From Candidatus Nitrosopolaris wilkensis (lineage in GTDB: Archaea; Thermoproteota; Nitrososphaeria; Nitrososphaerales; Nitrososphaeraceae): 60,506 bases of DNA. Positions 43,333 through 52,541 of this stretch are shown piece by piece. The translations under genes were made by a program, and so were the position numbers. Each line of letters begins with the position of its first letter. The first letter of the stretch is position 1. Where the stretch lies: positions 1-60,506 of the forward strand of contig QHBN01000032.1 of the NCBI GenBank assembly GCA_003176995.1. Reading direction: 5' to 3'. The notes beneath the pieces are model-generated. The model did not search any database. It was not told the DNA's origin and was given only the letters and a program-made list of their open reading frames with translations.

Positions 43333-46065
43333 TTACATCGGTGAAATGGGGGCTCCTGCTTTCTTCTCTTCTGGAGGCTGAGCGTTGTGTATCACGCCTT
43401 CGCTAACTCCTGCACCCGTTTTCGTCATTCTGCTTGCTATCTTGTTGTATGTTTTCGAAACAAGATTCTCATTTCTGCTAGACTTTAGCCATTTTCTGAT
43501 GAATATCACGGCGATGCCAATAGCAATAGCCACAGCACCGATTAGAAATCCCAATAAGACGTCACCTTGACTAGGAGATCCTTTAGATTGTTGTGGTTTA
43601 ATCTGAAGAGGACTATTTACAACTATCTCATGAATATTCTTCAAATTATCGCTATATGTAATCTTGAATGAAACAGGATAAATCCGGGGAGTTGTATTGT
43701 TGTCTGTTCCTACACCATTGGATTGCATAGGAGATGAATTCAATGCAATTCTAGTTAGCGATGGTATCTTTTCTTTGATATTTTTGTTAGTAGTAATATT
43801 GTTCTGTTGCTGACCTTTCGATATTGTTACATGTACTGCCTGCAGCGGAACGTTGAATGACAGAGGAGAATTTGTTCCTATATTGCCAAGGTATTGAGAT
43901 GAATTCGGCATTAGAATTGTTCCAAGGTTTTTGTTTAATGTTGGAGATTGCTGCGTTTGTACTCGTCCTTGTCCCTGCTGTAACATTTCCACACTAGCAA
44001 ATAATGCAGGCGTATTTCCTTCGTTTAATATACTTCCAACAAGAGTAGGAGTATCGCCAATATATCTAATACCCAAATTATTTACCCTTAGCTGAATGTC
44101 TCCAGTTACTATGGCACCTAAATTAAAAGCTGCAGTCTTTACTTGGTGACCATTTTGAATATATTGTATAGTCACAGTGAAAACGACAGGATTGCCCATC
44201 AAAGATGTGGATGCAAATACCTGAGTAGTTAATTGTTGTCCAGATCCAGAAGATATACTAGGTATGTTCCAGTTTGAAGGACCCAAAATCCTGACCGAAC
44301 TAGATTGGGGTACGAGGGAAACCGCCAAGTCTGTCATTGAGTTTTGAAGAGGGCTTGTAAGAGAAACAACCGCATTATCGTTATTGATGGCAAAGGTTAC
44401 ATTTTGTATCTTACCAGCTGCTATTTGAATAGGTGAAGGAGTCGAATTATGAGAAGACGAAAATGAAGATGAAGAGGGGAATTGGGAAGAAGGGTTTGTA
44501 GGAGCTGGATAGAGTGGTTCGACATTAGTATTCGTATTGTTAGTAGTATTACCGTTATTAACATTAGAAGGGGAATGAACGAAGGAAGCAACTCTTGTTA
44601 ATATTTCATTTCCCGACGAAGTTGCAGGTGAAACGGAAAATGATGGAGAGGATGATGGTGATGGAGAGGATGATGGTGATGGAGAGGATGATGGTGATGG
44701 AGAGGATGGGGAAGGCGATACACTTAATCCCGATTGAGGAGAAATAGGTAATATTTGAAGTCCTACTAGCTGATTTGTAATCTTTCTATTGCCATAGGCA
44801 TCGTCATACATTAGTCCCAAATTCAAAGTTTGTACTGTTCCTGCAGCTGCAATGCTTGGATAGATAATGAGAGATATCTGTTGTGATCCACCAGGCGAGA
44901 TGGTTCCAATACTAAATACTTTAGATCCAAGAATTACTGTAGAGGAAGACGAAGGTTGTGCAGCTACTCCAGAGCTAACATTATTGGCAACAGTAACAGT
45001 TGTACTACCTACAGAAGCGGCTGTCAGACCGGCAAGGTTAACAATAACTCCACGAGCAGTTGCAGAACCATCGTTTCTAATTGTTAATTTTACTGCATTA
45101 GGAACGCCCGGAACAACATTTATTGTCTGCACAGATGAAGAGTTAGTTAGCGAGGAAATATTCGATAATGAAGATAATGAAGGTGAAGAAGAAACTGCAT
45201 CTAGTATTACTTTCCCACTTATTGTGAAAGGCACTGTTATTGTTTCTGATCTAAAATGTTTCTGCCTTAGTTCAGTGACCTTGACATACCCCAGTTTTAA
45301 TCCAGGATTATATTGCTTGTCTACTTGGGCATTTCCTAACACCTTTATTCCGAAATAAAGTGTAAAAGCGCGTCCAGGCTCAACAACTCCATCGTAACTA
45401 GATACTGCAGTTTGTGAATCAGACCCGGGAATACTGCTACTTTTAGGGGTAATAAGAGGTTCAAATCCTTGTGGGAGTTCTAATGAACTGGTTATGCCAG
45501 TAATGGCTGAAAAGCCCTCATTGATTAATACCACTGCAAGGATAGACGGGCCTTCTCCTGGACCTACTTCTTGCTTGATCACAGGTAGTATGTTCTCTCC
45601 TGGCGTACGTGCTGACGTTGTGCCAGCAACAAACTGGTCTTGCGCTGTATTGTAAGTCCAATAAGAATTAACCAAATTAACATGAACTGGACCATTTATA
45701 TTCGAAAAATTCTGTACAATACGGATAGTAGTTACGTTAGCCTTAGTTACATTTGCCTTAGTTACGTTGGCCTGGCTTGTGGAATTAGGTGGATCAATTA
45801 CAATATTATTATCATGCGCTGATGTCCGAGAAGAGTGCGTAGCATGAAGAGCTCCATGTTGTCTTTGAGAATCAGCAGGAAGTGAATCAGACCAAATTTT
45901 TAGTGCTTGCTGCTGTTCTTGTTCAAATGGCGAAAGTGAAACCTTTGCTAGAGACGATCCGGTTAAAGTACTGGATGCCAAAAGAACTACGATAAAGGCT
46001 ATCGCAAGAACAAAATTACTTTTCAACGTTAACGATCTCGCTCTCGATTTCGCAGACTCTGACAT
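43333..46065 (-). CDS. Giant exported COG1361/CARDB-like protein with C-terminal anchor
   Basis: 910 aa. N-terminal hydrophobic segment (about 17-40), then three beta-rich blocks. X (about 115-265) has EVGPGEGPSILAVVLINEGF and GITSSLELPQGFEP. Y (about 290-460) has KLTIRNDGSATARGVIVNLA and GTISPGGSQQISLIIYPS. A Ser/Pro spacer (SPSPSS repeats) follows. Z (about 545-830) has QIAAGKIQNVTFAINNDN, RILGPSNW and LRVNNLGIRYIGDTPTLVGS. One transmembrane helix near 850 and a short basic cytoplasmic tail end it. COG1361 proteins are S-layer-like and often pair with MacB-type ABC transporters. Divergent from such an operon. Confidence 0.8.
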   Translation of the reverse strand: MSESAKSRARSLTLKSNFVLAIAFIVVLLASSTLTGSSLAKVSLSPFEQEQQQALKIWSDSLPADSQRQHGALHATHSSRTSAHDNNIVIDPPNSTSQANVTKANVTKANVTTIRIVQNFSNINGPVHVNLVNSYWTYNTAQDQFVAGTTSARTPGENILPVIKQEVGPGEGPSILAVVLINEGFSAITGITSSLELPQGFEPLITPKSSSIPGSDSQTAVSSYDGVVEPGRAFTLYFGIKVLGNAQVDKQYNPGLKLGYVKVTELRQKHFRSETITVPFTISGKVILDAVSSSPSLSSLSNISSLTNSSSVQTINVVPGVPNAVKLTIRNDGSATARGVIVNLAGLTAASVGSTTVTVANNVSSGVAAQPSSSSTVILGSKVFSIGTISPGGSQQISLIIYPSIAAAGTVQTLNLGLMYDDAYGNRKITNQLVGLQILPISPQSGLSVSPSPSSPSPSSSPSPSSSPSPSSSPSFSVSPATSSGNEILTRVASFVHSPSNVNNGNTTNNTNTNVEPLYPAPTNPSSQFPSSSSFSSSHNSTPSPIQIAAGKIQNVTFAINNDNAVVSLTSPLQNSMTDLAVSLVPQSSSVRILGPSNWNIPSISSGSGQQLTTQVFASTSLMGNPVVFTVTIQYIQNGHQVKTAAFNLGAIVTGDIQLRVNNLGIRYIGDTPTLVGSILNEGNTPALFASVEMLQQGQGRVQTQQSPTLNKNLGTILMPNSSQYLGNIGTNSPLSFNVPLQAVHVTISKGQQQNNITTNKNIKEKIPSLTRIALNSSPMQSNGVGTDNNTTPRIYPVSFKITYSDNLKNIHEIVVNSPLQIKPQQSKGSPSQGDVLLGFLIGAVAIAIGIAVIFIRKWLKSSRNENLVSKTYNKIASRMTKTGAGVSEGVIHNAQPPEEKKAGAPISPM
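43935..44300 (-). repeat. Inverted repeat copy 1 (Z-domain DNA)
   Basis: Reverse-complement near-copy of 47605-47973. In 120 aligned bases that I compared by eye (44300 side), 109 were identical. It covers the coding segment from RILGPSNW to QTQQSP. Confidence 0.85.
44642..44710 (-). repeat. 18-bp tandem repeat encoding Ser/Pro spacer
   Basis: Just over three copies of a unit containing GATGGAGAGGATGATGGT on the plus strand encode the SPSPSS spacer between domains Y and Z. In-frame copy variation would alter spacer length. Confidence 0.85.
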
Positions 46066-46293
46066 GTACCGCGTGATGCAACCTCAGGATTGTGCATTCT
46101 CACAATAGTGATGTCATTGTCATGATTATTATGAAAGTCGCTCAATTTTTTAACAAAACGGTACCTAAGAAGAATACGAATACACTGTTGGATACGTTTG
46201 TACGAATACACTCTGTTGCAGCTCAAATAAAAACATGTCTAAAAGTCTACATGCTTTGCATTAAAAAATCATTGTAGCTATTTTGTTTTTTGT

Positions 46294-46329
46294 GGTACGT
46301 TCGTCGAATGTATCATATATGTTTTATAA
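46294..46329 (+). promoter_or_regulatory. Palindromic operator plus TATA box of the ABC operon
   Basis: GGTACGTTCG, one base, then CGAATGTATC (46294-46314) matches the HtrA-gene palindrome at 18 of 21 positions. TTTTATAA (46322-46329) follows after exactly 7 nt, as in the HtrA promoter. The ABC ATPase start is 94 nt further on. The site also lies upstream of the divergent gene at 46065. Confidence 0.75.
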
Positions 46330-46422
46330 CAATATGTATAATATAAGAACAAAAATCACGCGAAGACTTATAGGAAATCAGTAAATGATGTCATTCACAT
46401 AAAGAGAGAAAGATAAAACACA

Positions 46423-47163
46423 ATGTTCGTAAGTAATAATAATAGTCGAGATTATGGCGATAGCTCAGAAGCCACTCTAACGGTAGAAAATCTGTCCAAA
46501 GTATATGCCTCTGCAATGGGCAAAGTGATATCCCTTAGAAAGGTCAGCTTCAAAGTGAATAAAGGTGAATTTGTATCTGTAGTCGGTCCGTCAGGAAGCG
46601 GCAAATCTACGTTGCTGAATATGATAGGGGCTTTAGACAGACCTACTTCAGGTAAAGTATTCATTAACGGAATCGATATCTTTTCATTAAATGATTCTCA
46701 AATTGCAACCGTCAGGAATGACACATTAGGATTTATTTTTCAATCTTATAATTTAATTAACAGGACAACTATACTGAAGAATGTAGAGTTCCCAGGCATT
46801 ACTGGTGGTATGAGTGATGGTGACAGAAGGCGTCGTGCTTTAAAATTGTTGAATTTTCTAGGAATCAAAGATAAGGCAAAATACAAACCATCTAATCTAA
46901 GCGGTGGTCAACAACAAAGAGTAGCTATAGCAAGGGCACTTATGAACGATCCGAAGATAATTCTTGCTGATGAACCTACAGGAAACTTGGACACAAAAAC
47001 AGGAGCAGATGTTTTTAATTTACTGACCTTATTGTCACGAAAATTTAGAAGGACGATAATCATGGTAACGCATAATCCTGAACTTGCAGAAGCAACTGAT
47101 CGAGCAATACATATTAGAGATGGATCTATTGAGAAGGAGGTCGTAAACGTTGAAAGAGAATGA
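46423..47163 (+). CDS. MacB/LolD-type ABC transporter ATPase
   Basis: 246 aa. Walker A GPSGSGKST (about 55-63), Q-loop FIFQSYNLI, signature LSGGQQQR (about 158-165), Walker B IILADEPTGNLD and H-loop MVTHNPE are all intact. The SYNLINRTTILKNVEFP segment and the ADEPTGNLD ending are typical of the LolD/MacB/FtsE branch, which powers mechanotransmission rather than classical import. The last 14 bp overlap the downstream secreted-protein gene. Confidence 0.95.
   Translation: MFVSNNNSRDYGDSSEATLTVENLSKVYASAMGKVISLRKVSFKVNKGEFVSVVGPSGSGKSTLLNMIGALDRPTSGKVFINGIDIFSLNDSQIATVRNDTLGFIFQSYNLINRTTILKNVEFPGITGGMSDGDRRRRALKLLNFLGIKDKAKYKPSNLSGGQQQRVAIARALMNDPKIILADEPTGNLDTKTGADVFNLLTLLSRKFRRTIIMVTHNPELAEATDRAIHIRDGSIEKEVVNVERE
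47136..47141 (+). promoter_or_regulatory. Strong Shine-Dalgarno inside the ABC ATPase gene
   Basis: GGAGGT lies 8 nt before the TTG at 47150. It supports that non-ATG start and indicates internal initiation of the second cistron. Confidence 0.7.
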
Positions 47164-50100
47164 TAATAATGATAGAAAAAATTTTGTTTTTGCTTTAGGT
47201 TTTATCGTTGTTCTCTTGGTATCAGGTACACTAATAGGACCTTATGTAGCTGAACTCTCGTTTGCACAAACGATACAGTATTCGTCTTCCTCGTTTCTGC
47301 CTTCATCAACATCCTCGCCGCTGACTTTGTCCACAAACGTGGCGTTGACAAATCTCGCATTCAATAATCATTCCCACAATGTTAGTCCCGGGAATACGCA
47401 ACTTGATCCGCCACCTTCACCCTCAACGCAAGCCGCCTCTTCAAGCTCTTCTGCTTCATCCTCTTCTACCAATGCTTCGCAAATCCAAATAACAGCTGGT
47501 AAGGTACAAGACATAGGGTTTACTATTAAAAACAATGTATTATTTCGGCTAGTCCCAGCGTCAATAAGAAGCTTGGCGGTTTCGCTAGCATCTCAAAATA
47601 CTTCAGTCAGGATTTTGGGTCCTTCAAATTGGGACATACCTACTATATCTTCTGGATCAGGACAACAATTAACTACTCAGGTATTTGCATCCACATCTCT
47701 AATAGGCAATCCCGTCTTTTTCACCGTAACTATACAATATATTCAACTCACCCACCAAGTAAAGACCGCCTCTTTTAATTTGGGTGCTATAGTAGTCGGA
47801 AATATACAGCTACGTGTAAATAATTTAGGCATTAGATATATCGGCAGTACTCCTAATCTCGTCGGAAGTATATTAAACGAAGGAAATACCCCTGCACAAT
47901 TTGCTAATGTGGAAATGTTACAGCAAGGGCAAGGACGAGTACAAACGCAGCAATCTCCAACATCAAACAAGGATCTTATCACGATTCTAGTACCTATTTC
48001 TTCTCTATATCTCGGTAATATAGCAACAAACTCTCCTGTACCATTTAGCATTCCATTACAGGCAGTACAATTGCCAGGAGGAAAGGCTCAACAGCAACAA
48101 AATGCTCCTTTTACGAATAACAATAATCCAAGAGGAAGCATACCACCCCCACTGCTAACCACAACTGCATTGGATCAGTCCACTAGTAGAAATTTTGTAG
48201 GAATAGATACTAACCTAGCTCCTGGGACATACCCTGTTTCAATTAAAATTACGTACGTTGATGATTTGAAAAACACTCGTCAGGTGATTGTAAATAGTAC
48301 TGTCAATGTTTTCGGTGCTCAGTCATCATTAGCTCAGCAAGCAGGAGGATCAGCAACAGCAACAGGAACAGCGACTGATGGACAGCTGGTTTCACAACTT
48401 ACGTCTAGCAATGGATTTGTAGATGCCTATTGGGCATCAAATACAGCACGTGTTGCAAATGGCAATGGCACTGTTTCCTCTGGATCATTGCAATCAACGC
48501 CAGTACCACAACAACAAGAAGTCGCCCCAGGAGACGGTCAATCTATCCTAGCTGTAGAACTGAGCAATACCGAATTTTCAAATATTAACGGGATAACCGG
48601 ATATCTTACGTTACCAACAGGATTTAGCTCGGCAACAGGAGGAATAGGTACAACTATTAACAATATTAATCCAGTTAGCCAAAGTTCTCTTCAAAATCAG
48701 GGACACCAACAGCAAAAACAGGTAGCTATTGCAACCTATAATAGCTTAGTGCAAGCAGGTCAAACATATACAGTTTATTTTAAAGTGAACGTCGGAAAGA
48801 CAGCAACATTGGGGAACCATTTAGCTTCCCTTACAGTATATTACTTTAAGGTACCTAATCTTGAACCTGGACAGTATCATTCACAGGCTTTTACAGTACC
48901 ATTTATACTGCCTGGTAAAGTTATTTTGGATGCAATTCCAACTACAACCAGCTTAAATCCCGGTGTTTCGCAACCAGTAAAAATAGGGATAAAGAATAAA
49001 GGAACTGGAGAAGCCCATGGTGTTATTGCTTCTGTTACGAGTGTAAGTGGCAATAGTATTAGTGGAAGTAATGTGGGTAGTAGTAGTACTGCTGCAAGTA
49101 ATAACGTTAATTCTACTAATGGTCCAGGCGCGCAGATAACAACAATTACTCCGCAATCTTCCATTCCTACAGTCCAGCTCGGAGCTAGGACATTTGATAT
49201 TGGAACAATACCAGTTAACGGTTCAGCGGAGATAGATCCTATCATGTATCCAGCTTATTCATCTGGTGGAACATTGCAGAATCTGAATCTGCAGATATCC
49301 TATACTAACGCAATCGGAGGTTCTATAACGTCAACTTCCTCAGTTGGATTTTTAGTCTTACCCACTCCTCCTCAGGCTGGTATAACAGTGGCACCTTTCG
49401 CTGGTCAGACCTTAACCAATAATAACACTTCATCTACTCCAAACCCTAATGCTAATCCAGGTAATAGTAATACTAATAATACTAATACTGCGGCATCTGG
49501 TATAACTGCGTCTCCTTCCAGTAGGCCGTCATCCTCCTCCTCATCACCGTCGAATATCACGAATTCTGCTCCTCCTCTTTCGACCTCTTCCTCCTCATCA
49601 TCTCATTCAAACACTACTGGTCCCTCTGGCAATAATCCGAGAAACAGCAACAGTAACTCTTCTGGAGGTATAACTGTATCTCCTTCTTACACTTCTTCAA
49701 GTATAATGCCTAAATCTATTGCTGACAATAACAGAATTAGCAATAACATAGCTATGGTTCCCCTTGTTTACAAAATTGCAAAAGGTAATAACACTGGTAC
49801 GACTACTTCAGCGAATACTGCATATACTTCTAACAAGGTTTTTTCACAAAGAACGGCAGCTATTGGTAACAGTTCGAGTAACACTAGCGATCAAAACAGT
49901 ATAATTACGTCAGCGAATGTGGCACATACTTCTAACAAGGGTCTTTCACATAGATCGGCTGCTATTACCAAAAATGCTACGGCAAGTAGCAACACTAATA
50001 ATCAACTAAATAGTACCTCGTTAATTCTGGTTGCCGGCAATACAGAAGCTATGAAATTTAATGTTGCCAATAATAATGACTTGCCGATTACTAACGCAGT

Positions 50101-51142
50101 AGTTTCAATTGCCTCCCAAACTAGTGGTCTCAAAATTGTAGGGGATACTTTATGGAGTTTGGCAAGTTTGGGTCCACACTCTAGCCACCAATTTTCTTCC
50201 AAGATATTTGCTTCAGCATCGCTAATAGCTCAGCCAGTTTCCTTTCTAGTCACGATGCAATATATATCTCATGGACAATCACAAGTGGGTTCATTCATTT
50301 TAGGTGGAACCGTGATTGGTAGTATAAAAGTAAATGCTAGTGGCATCGGTATTAACTCAATTGCTGGCGTTCCTAATCTAGTGGGAAATCTATTGAACGA
50401 AGGAAACACTATAGCGTTGTATACTACTGTACAGCTGATAAATCAGCCCTTTTCTACGGCTAACGGATCATCAACAACTAATCAACAACAACATCAGCAT
50501 CACCATAATCAATCTGGAGTAGGTAGTGCAGGTGGTGGACAATCTTCATCGTCAACCACCGCATCAACGACAACGCCCCAGCAATCTTCTACACCTACTA
50601 GTCTCCCTCCGCCGCAGTATCTTGGTGATCTTCAACCTGATTCTCCTCTACCATTCAGTATTCCTCTTACGGCAAATACAAACAATACGGCCACTGGAAA
50701 TTATCCTGTTAATCTTCAAGTTACTTATAGTGATGATTTGAAAAATAGTCATACAGTCGTATTAAACAATACAGTTCAGATCGCGCCACAACAAGCAAAA
50801 CAAGGTAATGGACAAGCCGGAGGAATATCTGGATTTTTAAGCAGTATTTTTGGCGGTGGCGGTGGCGGTGGCGGTGGCGGTCGTCACTCTAGAGGGGGGG
50901 GACAAACTAGTGGCGCTAATGACGTATTAGGAATTCCACTTCCTATTTTAATAGCAATCATTGCTGCTATTACAATAGCTTTCATTCTTATAAGAAGGCG
51001 ACGAAGGTCTAGGGCAGCTACAAATGCTAATCGACAAGAAGAGGAAGGAGATAATGAAGATATAGAATCGTTAATAGACGGTTCTCATACATCGGTAGAT
51101 ACGAAGAAGAAAGAAGGAGGAGGTACCACGCCACCGATATGA
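47150..51142 (+). CDS. Giant COG1361/CARDB-like exported protein of the ABC operon
   Basis: 1330 aa, TTG start. N-terminal hydrophobic segment (about 8-38), then blocks in the order Z-X-Y-Z'. The first Z (about 105-410) is nearly the same as Z of the divergent 910-aa protein (RILGPSNW, TQVFASTSL, LRVNNLGIRYIGSTPNLVGS). X (about 420-575) holds EVAPGDGQSILAVELSN. Y (about 590-745) holds GVSQPVKIGIKNKGTGEAHG. A long Ser/Asn-rich linker follows, then a diverged Z' (about 955-1215). A poly-Gly hinge (50851-50880) precedes one transmembrane helix (about 1265-1283) and an acidic/basic cytoplasmic tail. In this operon it likely replaces MacA as the periplasm-side partner (inference). Confidence 0.82.
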   Translation: MKENDNNDRKNFVFALGFIVVLLVSGTLIGPYVAELSFAQTIQYSSSSFLPSSTSSPLTLSTNVALTNLAFNNHSHNVSPGNTQLDPPPSPSTQAASSSSSASSSSTNASQIQITAGKVQDIGFTIKNNVLFRLVPASIRSLAVSLASQNTSVRILGPSNWDIPTISSGSGQQLTTQVFASTSLIGNPVFFTVTIQYIQLTHQVKTASFNLGAIVVGNIQLRVNNLGIRYIGSTPNLVGSILNEGNTPAQFANVEMLQQGQGRVQTQQSPTSNKDLITILVPISSLYLGNIATNSPVPFSIPLQAVQLPGGKAQQQQNAPFTNNNNPRGSIPPPLLTTTALDQSTSRNFVGIDTNLAPGTYPVSIKITYVDDLKNTRQVIVNSTVNVFGAQSSLAQQAGGSATATGTATDGQLVSQLTSSNGFVDAYWASNTARVANGNGTVSSGSLQSTPVPQQQEVAPGDGQSILAVELSNTEFSNINGITGYLTLPTGFSSATGGIGTTINNINPVSQSSLQNQGHQQQKQVAIATYNSLVQAGQTYTVYFKVNVGKTATLGNHLASLTVYYFKVPNLEPGQYHSQAFTVPFILPGKVILDAIPTTTSLNPGVSQPVKIGIKNKGTGEAHGVIASVTSVSGNSISGSNVGSSSTAASNNVNSTNGPGAQITTITPQSSIPTVQLGARTFDIGTIPVNGSAEIDPIMYPAYSSGGTLQNLNLQISYTNAIGGSITSTSSVGFLVLPTPPQAGITVAPFAGQTLTNNNTSSTPNPNANPGNSNTNNTNTAASGITASPSSRPSSSSSSPSNITNSAPPLSTSSSSSSHSNTTGPSGNNPRNSNSNSSGGITVSPSYTSSSIMPKSIADNNRISNNIAMVPLVYKIAKGNNTGTTTSANTAYTSNKVFSQRTAAIGNSSSNTSDQNSIITSANVAHTSNKGLSHRSAAITKNATASSNTNNQLNSTSLILVAGNTEAMKFNVANNNDLPITNAVVSIASQTSGLKIVGDTLWSLASLGPHSSHQFSSKIFASASLIAQPVSFLVTMQYISHGQSQVGSFILGGTVIGSIKVNASGIGINSIAGVPNLVGNLLNEGNTIALYTTVQLINQPFSTANGSSTTNQQQHQHHHNQSGVGSAGGGQSSSSTTASTTTPQQSSTPTSLPPPQYLGDLQPDSPLPFSIPLTANTNNTATGNYPVNLQVTYSDDLKNSHTVVLNNTVQIAPQQAKQGNGQAGGISGFLSSIFGGGGGGGGGGRHSRGGGQTSGANDVLGIPLPILIAIIAAITIAFILIRRRRRSRAATNANRQEEEGDNEDIESLIDGSHTSVDTKKKEGGGTTPPI
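47605..47973 (+). repeat. Inverted repeat copy 2 (Z-domain DNA)
   Basis: Partner of 43935-44300 in opposite orientation. The two copies bracket 3.3 kb that contain the divergent promoters, the ABC ATPase gene and the 5' ends of both giant genes. Confidence 0.85.
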
Positions 51143-51170
51143 TAATATTGCAGAGGTGATAAATGTTATC

Positions 51171-52541
51171 ATGGGTCTTAGAGAAGATTCTCTTAATAAT
51201 GGAGATGGGAGAGTAGCTTCCGAAAATAAAATAAAAACGAAAGTATCAAGGCCCGCTGCTACTTTGTTAGCTCAGAAGAAAAAGAATAATAAAAATAAAA
51301 ATCTTAAACAAATTTTTGTGCTGTCTTTTGATGCTTTAAGAGAAAGAAAGGCAAGATCTGCACTAACGATATTGATGGTTATTGTAGGAGGTGGCCTGAT
51401 GATTGCAATCAACGGTATGAGTGCAGGTCAGAGTGCTTTTGTAAATAAGCAGTTAAACACTTTGGCGCCTAACATCATGTTTGTTAGCTCAGGTCAGCAT
51501 AATCGCGGAGGACCAGATGGTCCACCGACTATTATCTTTAATGCCGAGGTTGTAAATAGGATAAAATCACTTCCATATGTTCAACAAGTTATTCCAGTAT
51601 ATTCAGGATCGCTTCAGCTTAATGCTATGGGTAATATCGAAAATGCTCAGGTTATGGGAATGGATCCTACAAAAATCAACCTAATTTCTCCTTCTATGCA
51701 ACTAGTACCTGGTTCTTCAGTACAACCAAACAATCCCACGGGGATGTTAGTAGGTGATACCATAGCCAACCCTCCAGGATTGACAACTCCGTATGTAACA
51801 GTGGGTCAGACCGTAAGAGCAATTTATTCATTTGCAGATCCTCACACAGGAAAGCTACAAACAGCATCGAGAAGTTTTATAGTAACTGGAATAATGCAAC
51901 CTACAGGTAACAACCAAATCGACAAAGCAGTAGTAATCAATGAAGCTACTGCCAATTCATTATTTCACAAAGGGGGGAAATATGACTCGATGGCTGTAGC
52001 TGCAGTTTCTGCTGATTATGTTAATGCAGTACAACAAGAAATTACTAATATATACGGTAGTAATAATATTGGAGTAATAACTCCCAAAGCCATCCTAGCA
52101 GCAAGACAGCAGTTTCAGAGTGGAAATAGCTCATTTATCTTAGATATCGCATTTATTTCGTTACTTGTAGGTGCTGTTGGAATTATTACTACCCTTTACA
52201 CGTCCGTTAATGAACGAATAAAGGAAATTGGAACAATGAAGGCTATCGGTGCAAAGAATAGCTTTATTCTTGGCCTATTTTTGAGTGAGGCATTACTAAT
52301 TGGCCTTATAGGATCAACTCTAGCAATATTGGTGGGTGGAGGCGGTGCATATATTATGACGGATTTTGCTCCGCGTGGCCCGGGTGGAGGAGGAGCAGCT
52401 GCGGCTCACGTTTCTCCTATCTTTATTCCACATGATATTCTCAATGTCTGGATTCTTTCAGTAATTTTAAGCCTAGCAGCAGGACTATTTCCAGCTTGGA
52501 AAGCGTCACGTCTCTCTCCATTAGAAGCTCTAAGAAGATAG
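51171..52541 (+). CDS. MacB/FtsX-type ABC transporter permease
   Basis: 456 aa from ATG at 51171; an in-frame GTG at 51156 lies inside the Shine-Dalgarno-like AGAGGTGAT, which fits the ATG better. First transmembrane helix at about 60-80 (ALTILMVIVGGGLMIAINGM), a large extracytoplasmic MacB_PCD-like domain (about 85-315), then three helices (IAFISLLVGAVGIITTLYTS..., ALLIGLIGSTLAILVGG, ILSVILSLAAGLFPAW) with the conserved ERIKEIGTMKAIGAKNSFIL loop. The end AWKASRLSPLEALRR is a family hallmark. Completes the three-gene transporter operon. Confidence 0.93.
   Translation: MGLREDSLNNGDGRVASENKIKTKVSRPAATLLAQKKKNNKNKNLKQIFVLSFDALRERKARSALTILMVIVGGGLMIAINGMSAGQSAFVNKQLNTLAPNIMFVSSGQHNRGGPDGPPTIIFNAEVVNRIKSLPYVQQVIPVYSGSLQLNAMGNIENAQVMGMDPTKINLISPSMQLVPGSSVQPNNPTGMLVGDTIANPPGLTTPYVTVGQTVRAIYSFADPHTGKLQTASRSFIVTGIMQPTGNNQIDKAVVINEATANSLFHKGGKYDSMAVAAVSADYVNAVQQEITNIYGSNNIGVITPKAILAARQQFQSGNSSFILDIAFISLLVGAVGIITTLYTSVNERIKEIGTMKAIGAKNSFILGLFLSEALLIGLIGSTLAILVGGGGAYIMTDFAPRGPGGGGAAAAHVSPIFIPHDILNVWILSVILSLAAGLFPAWKASRLSPLEALRR

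Noticed and set aside
46191-46213. Possible third, degenerate copy of the TTCG palindrome
   Set aside because: Too many mismatches and no TATA box at the 7-nt spacing.
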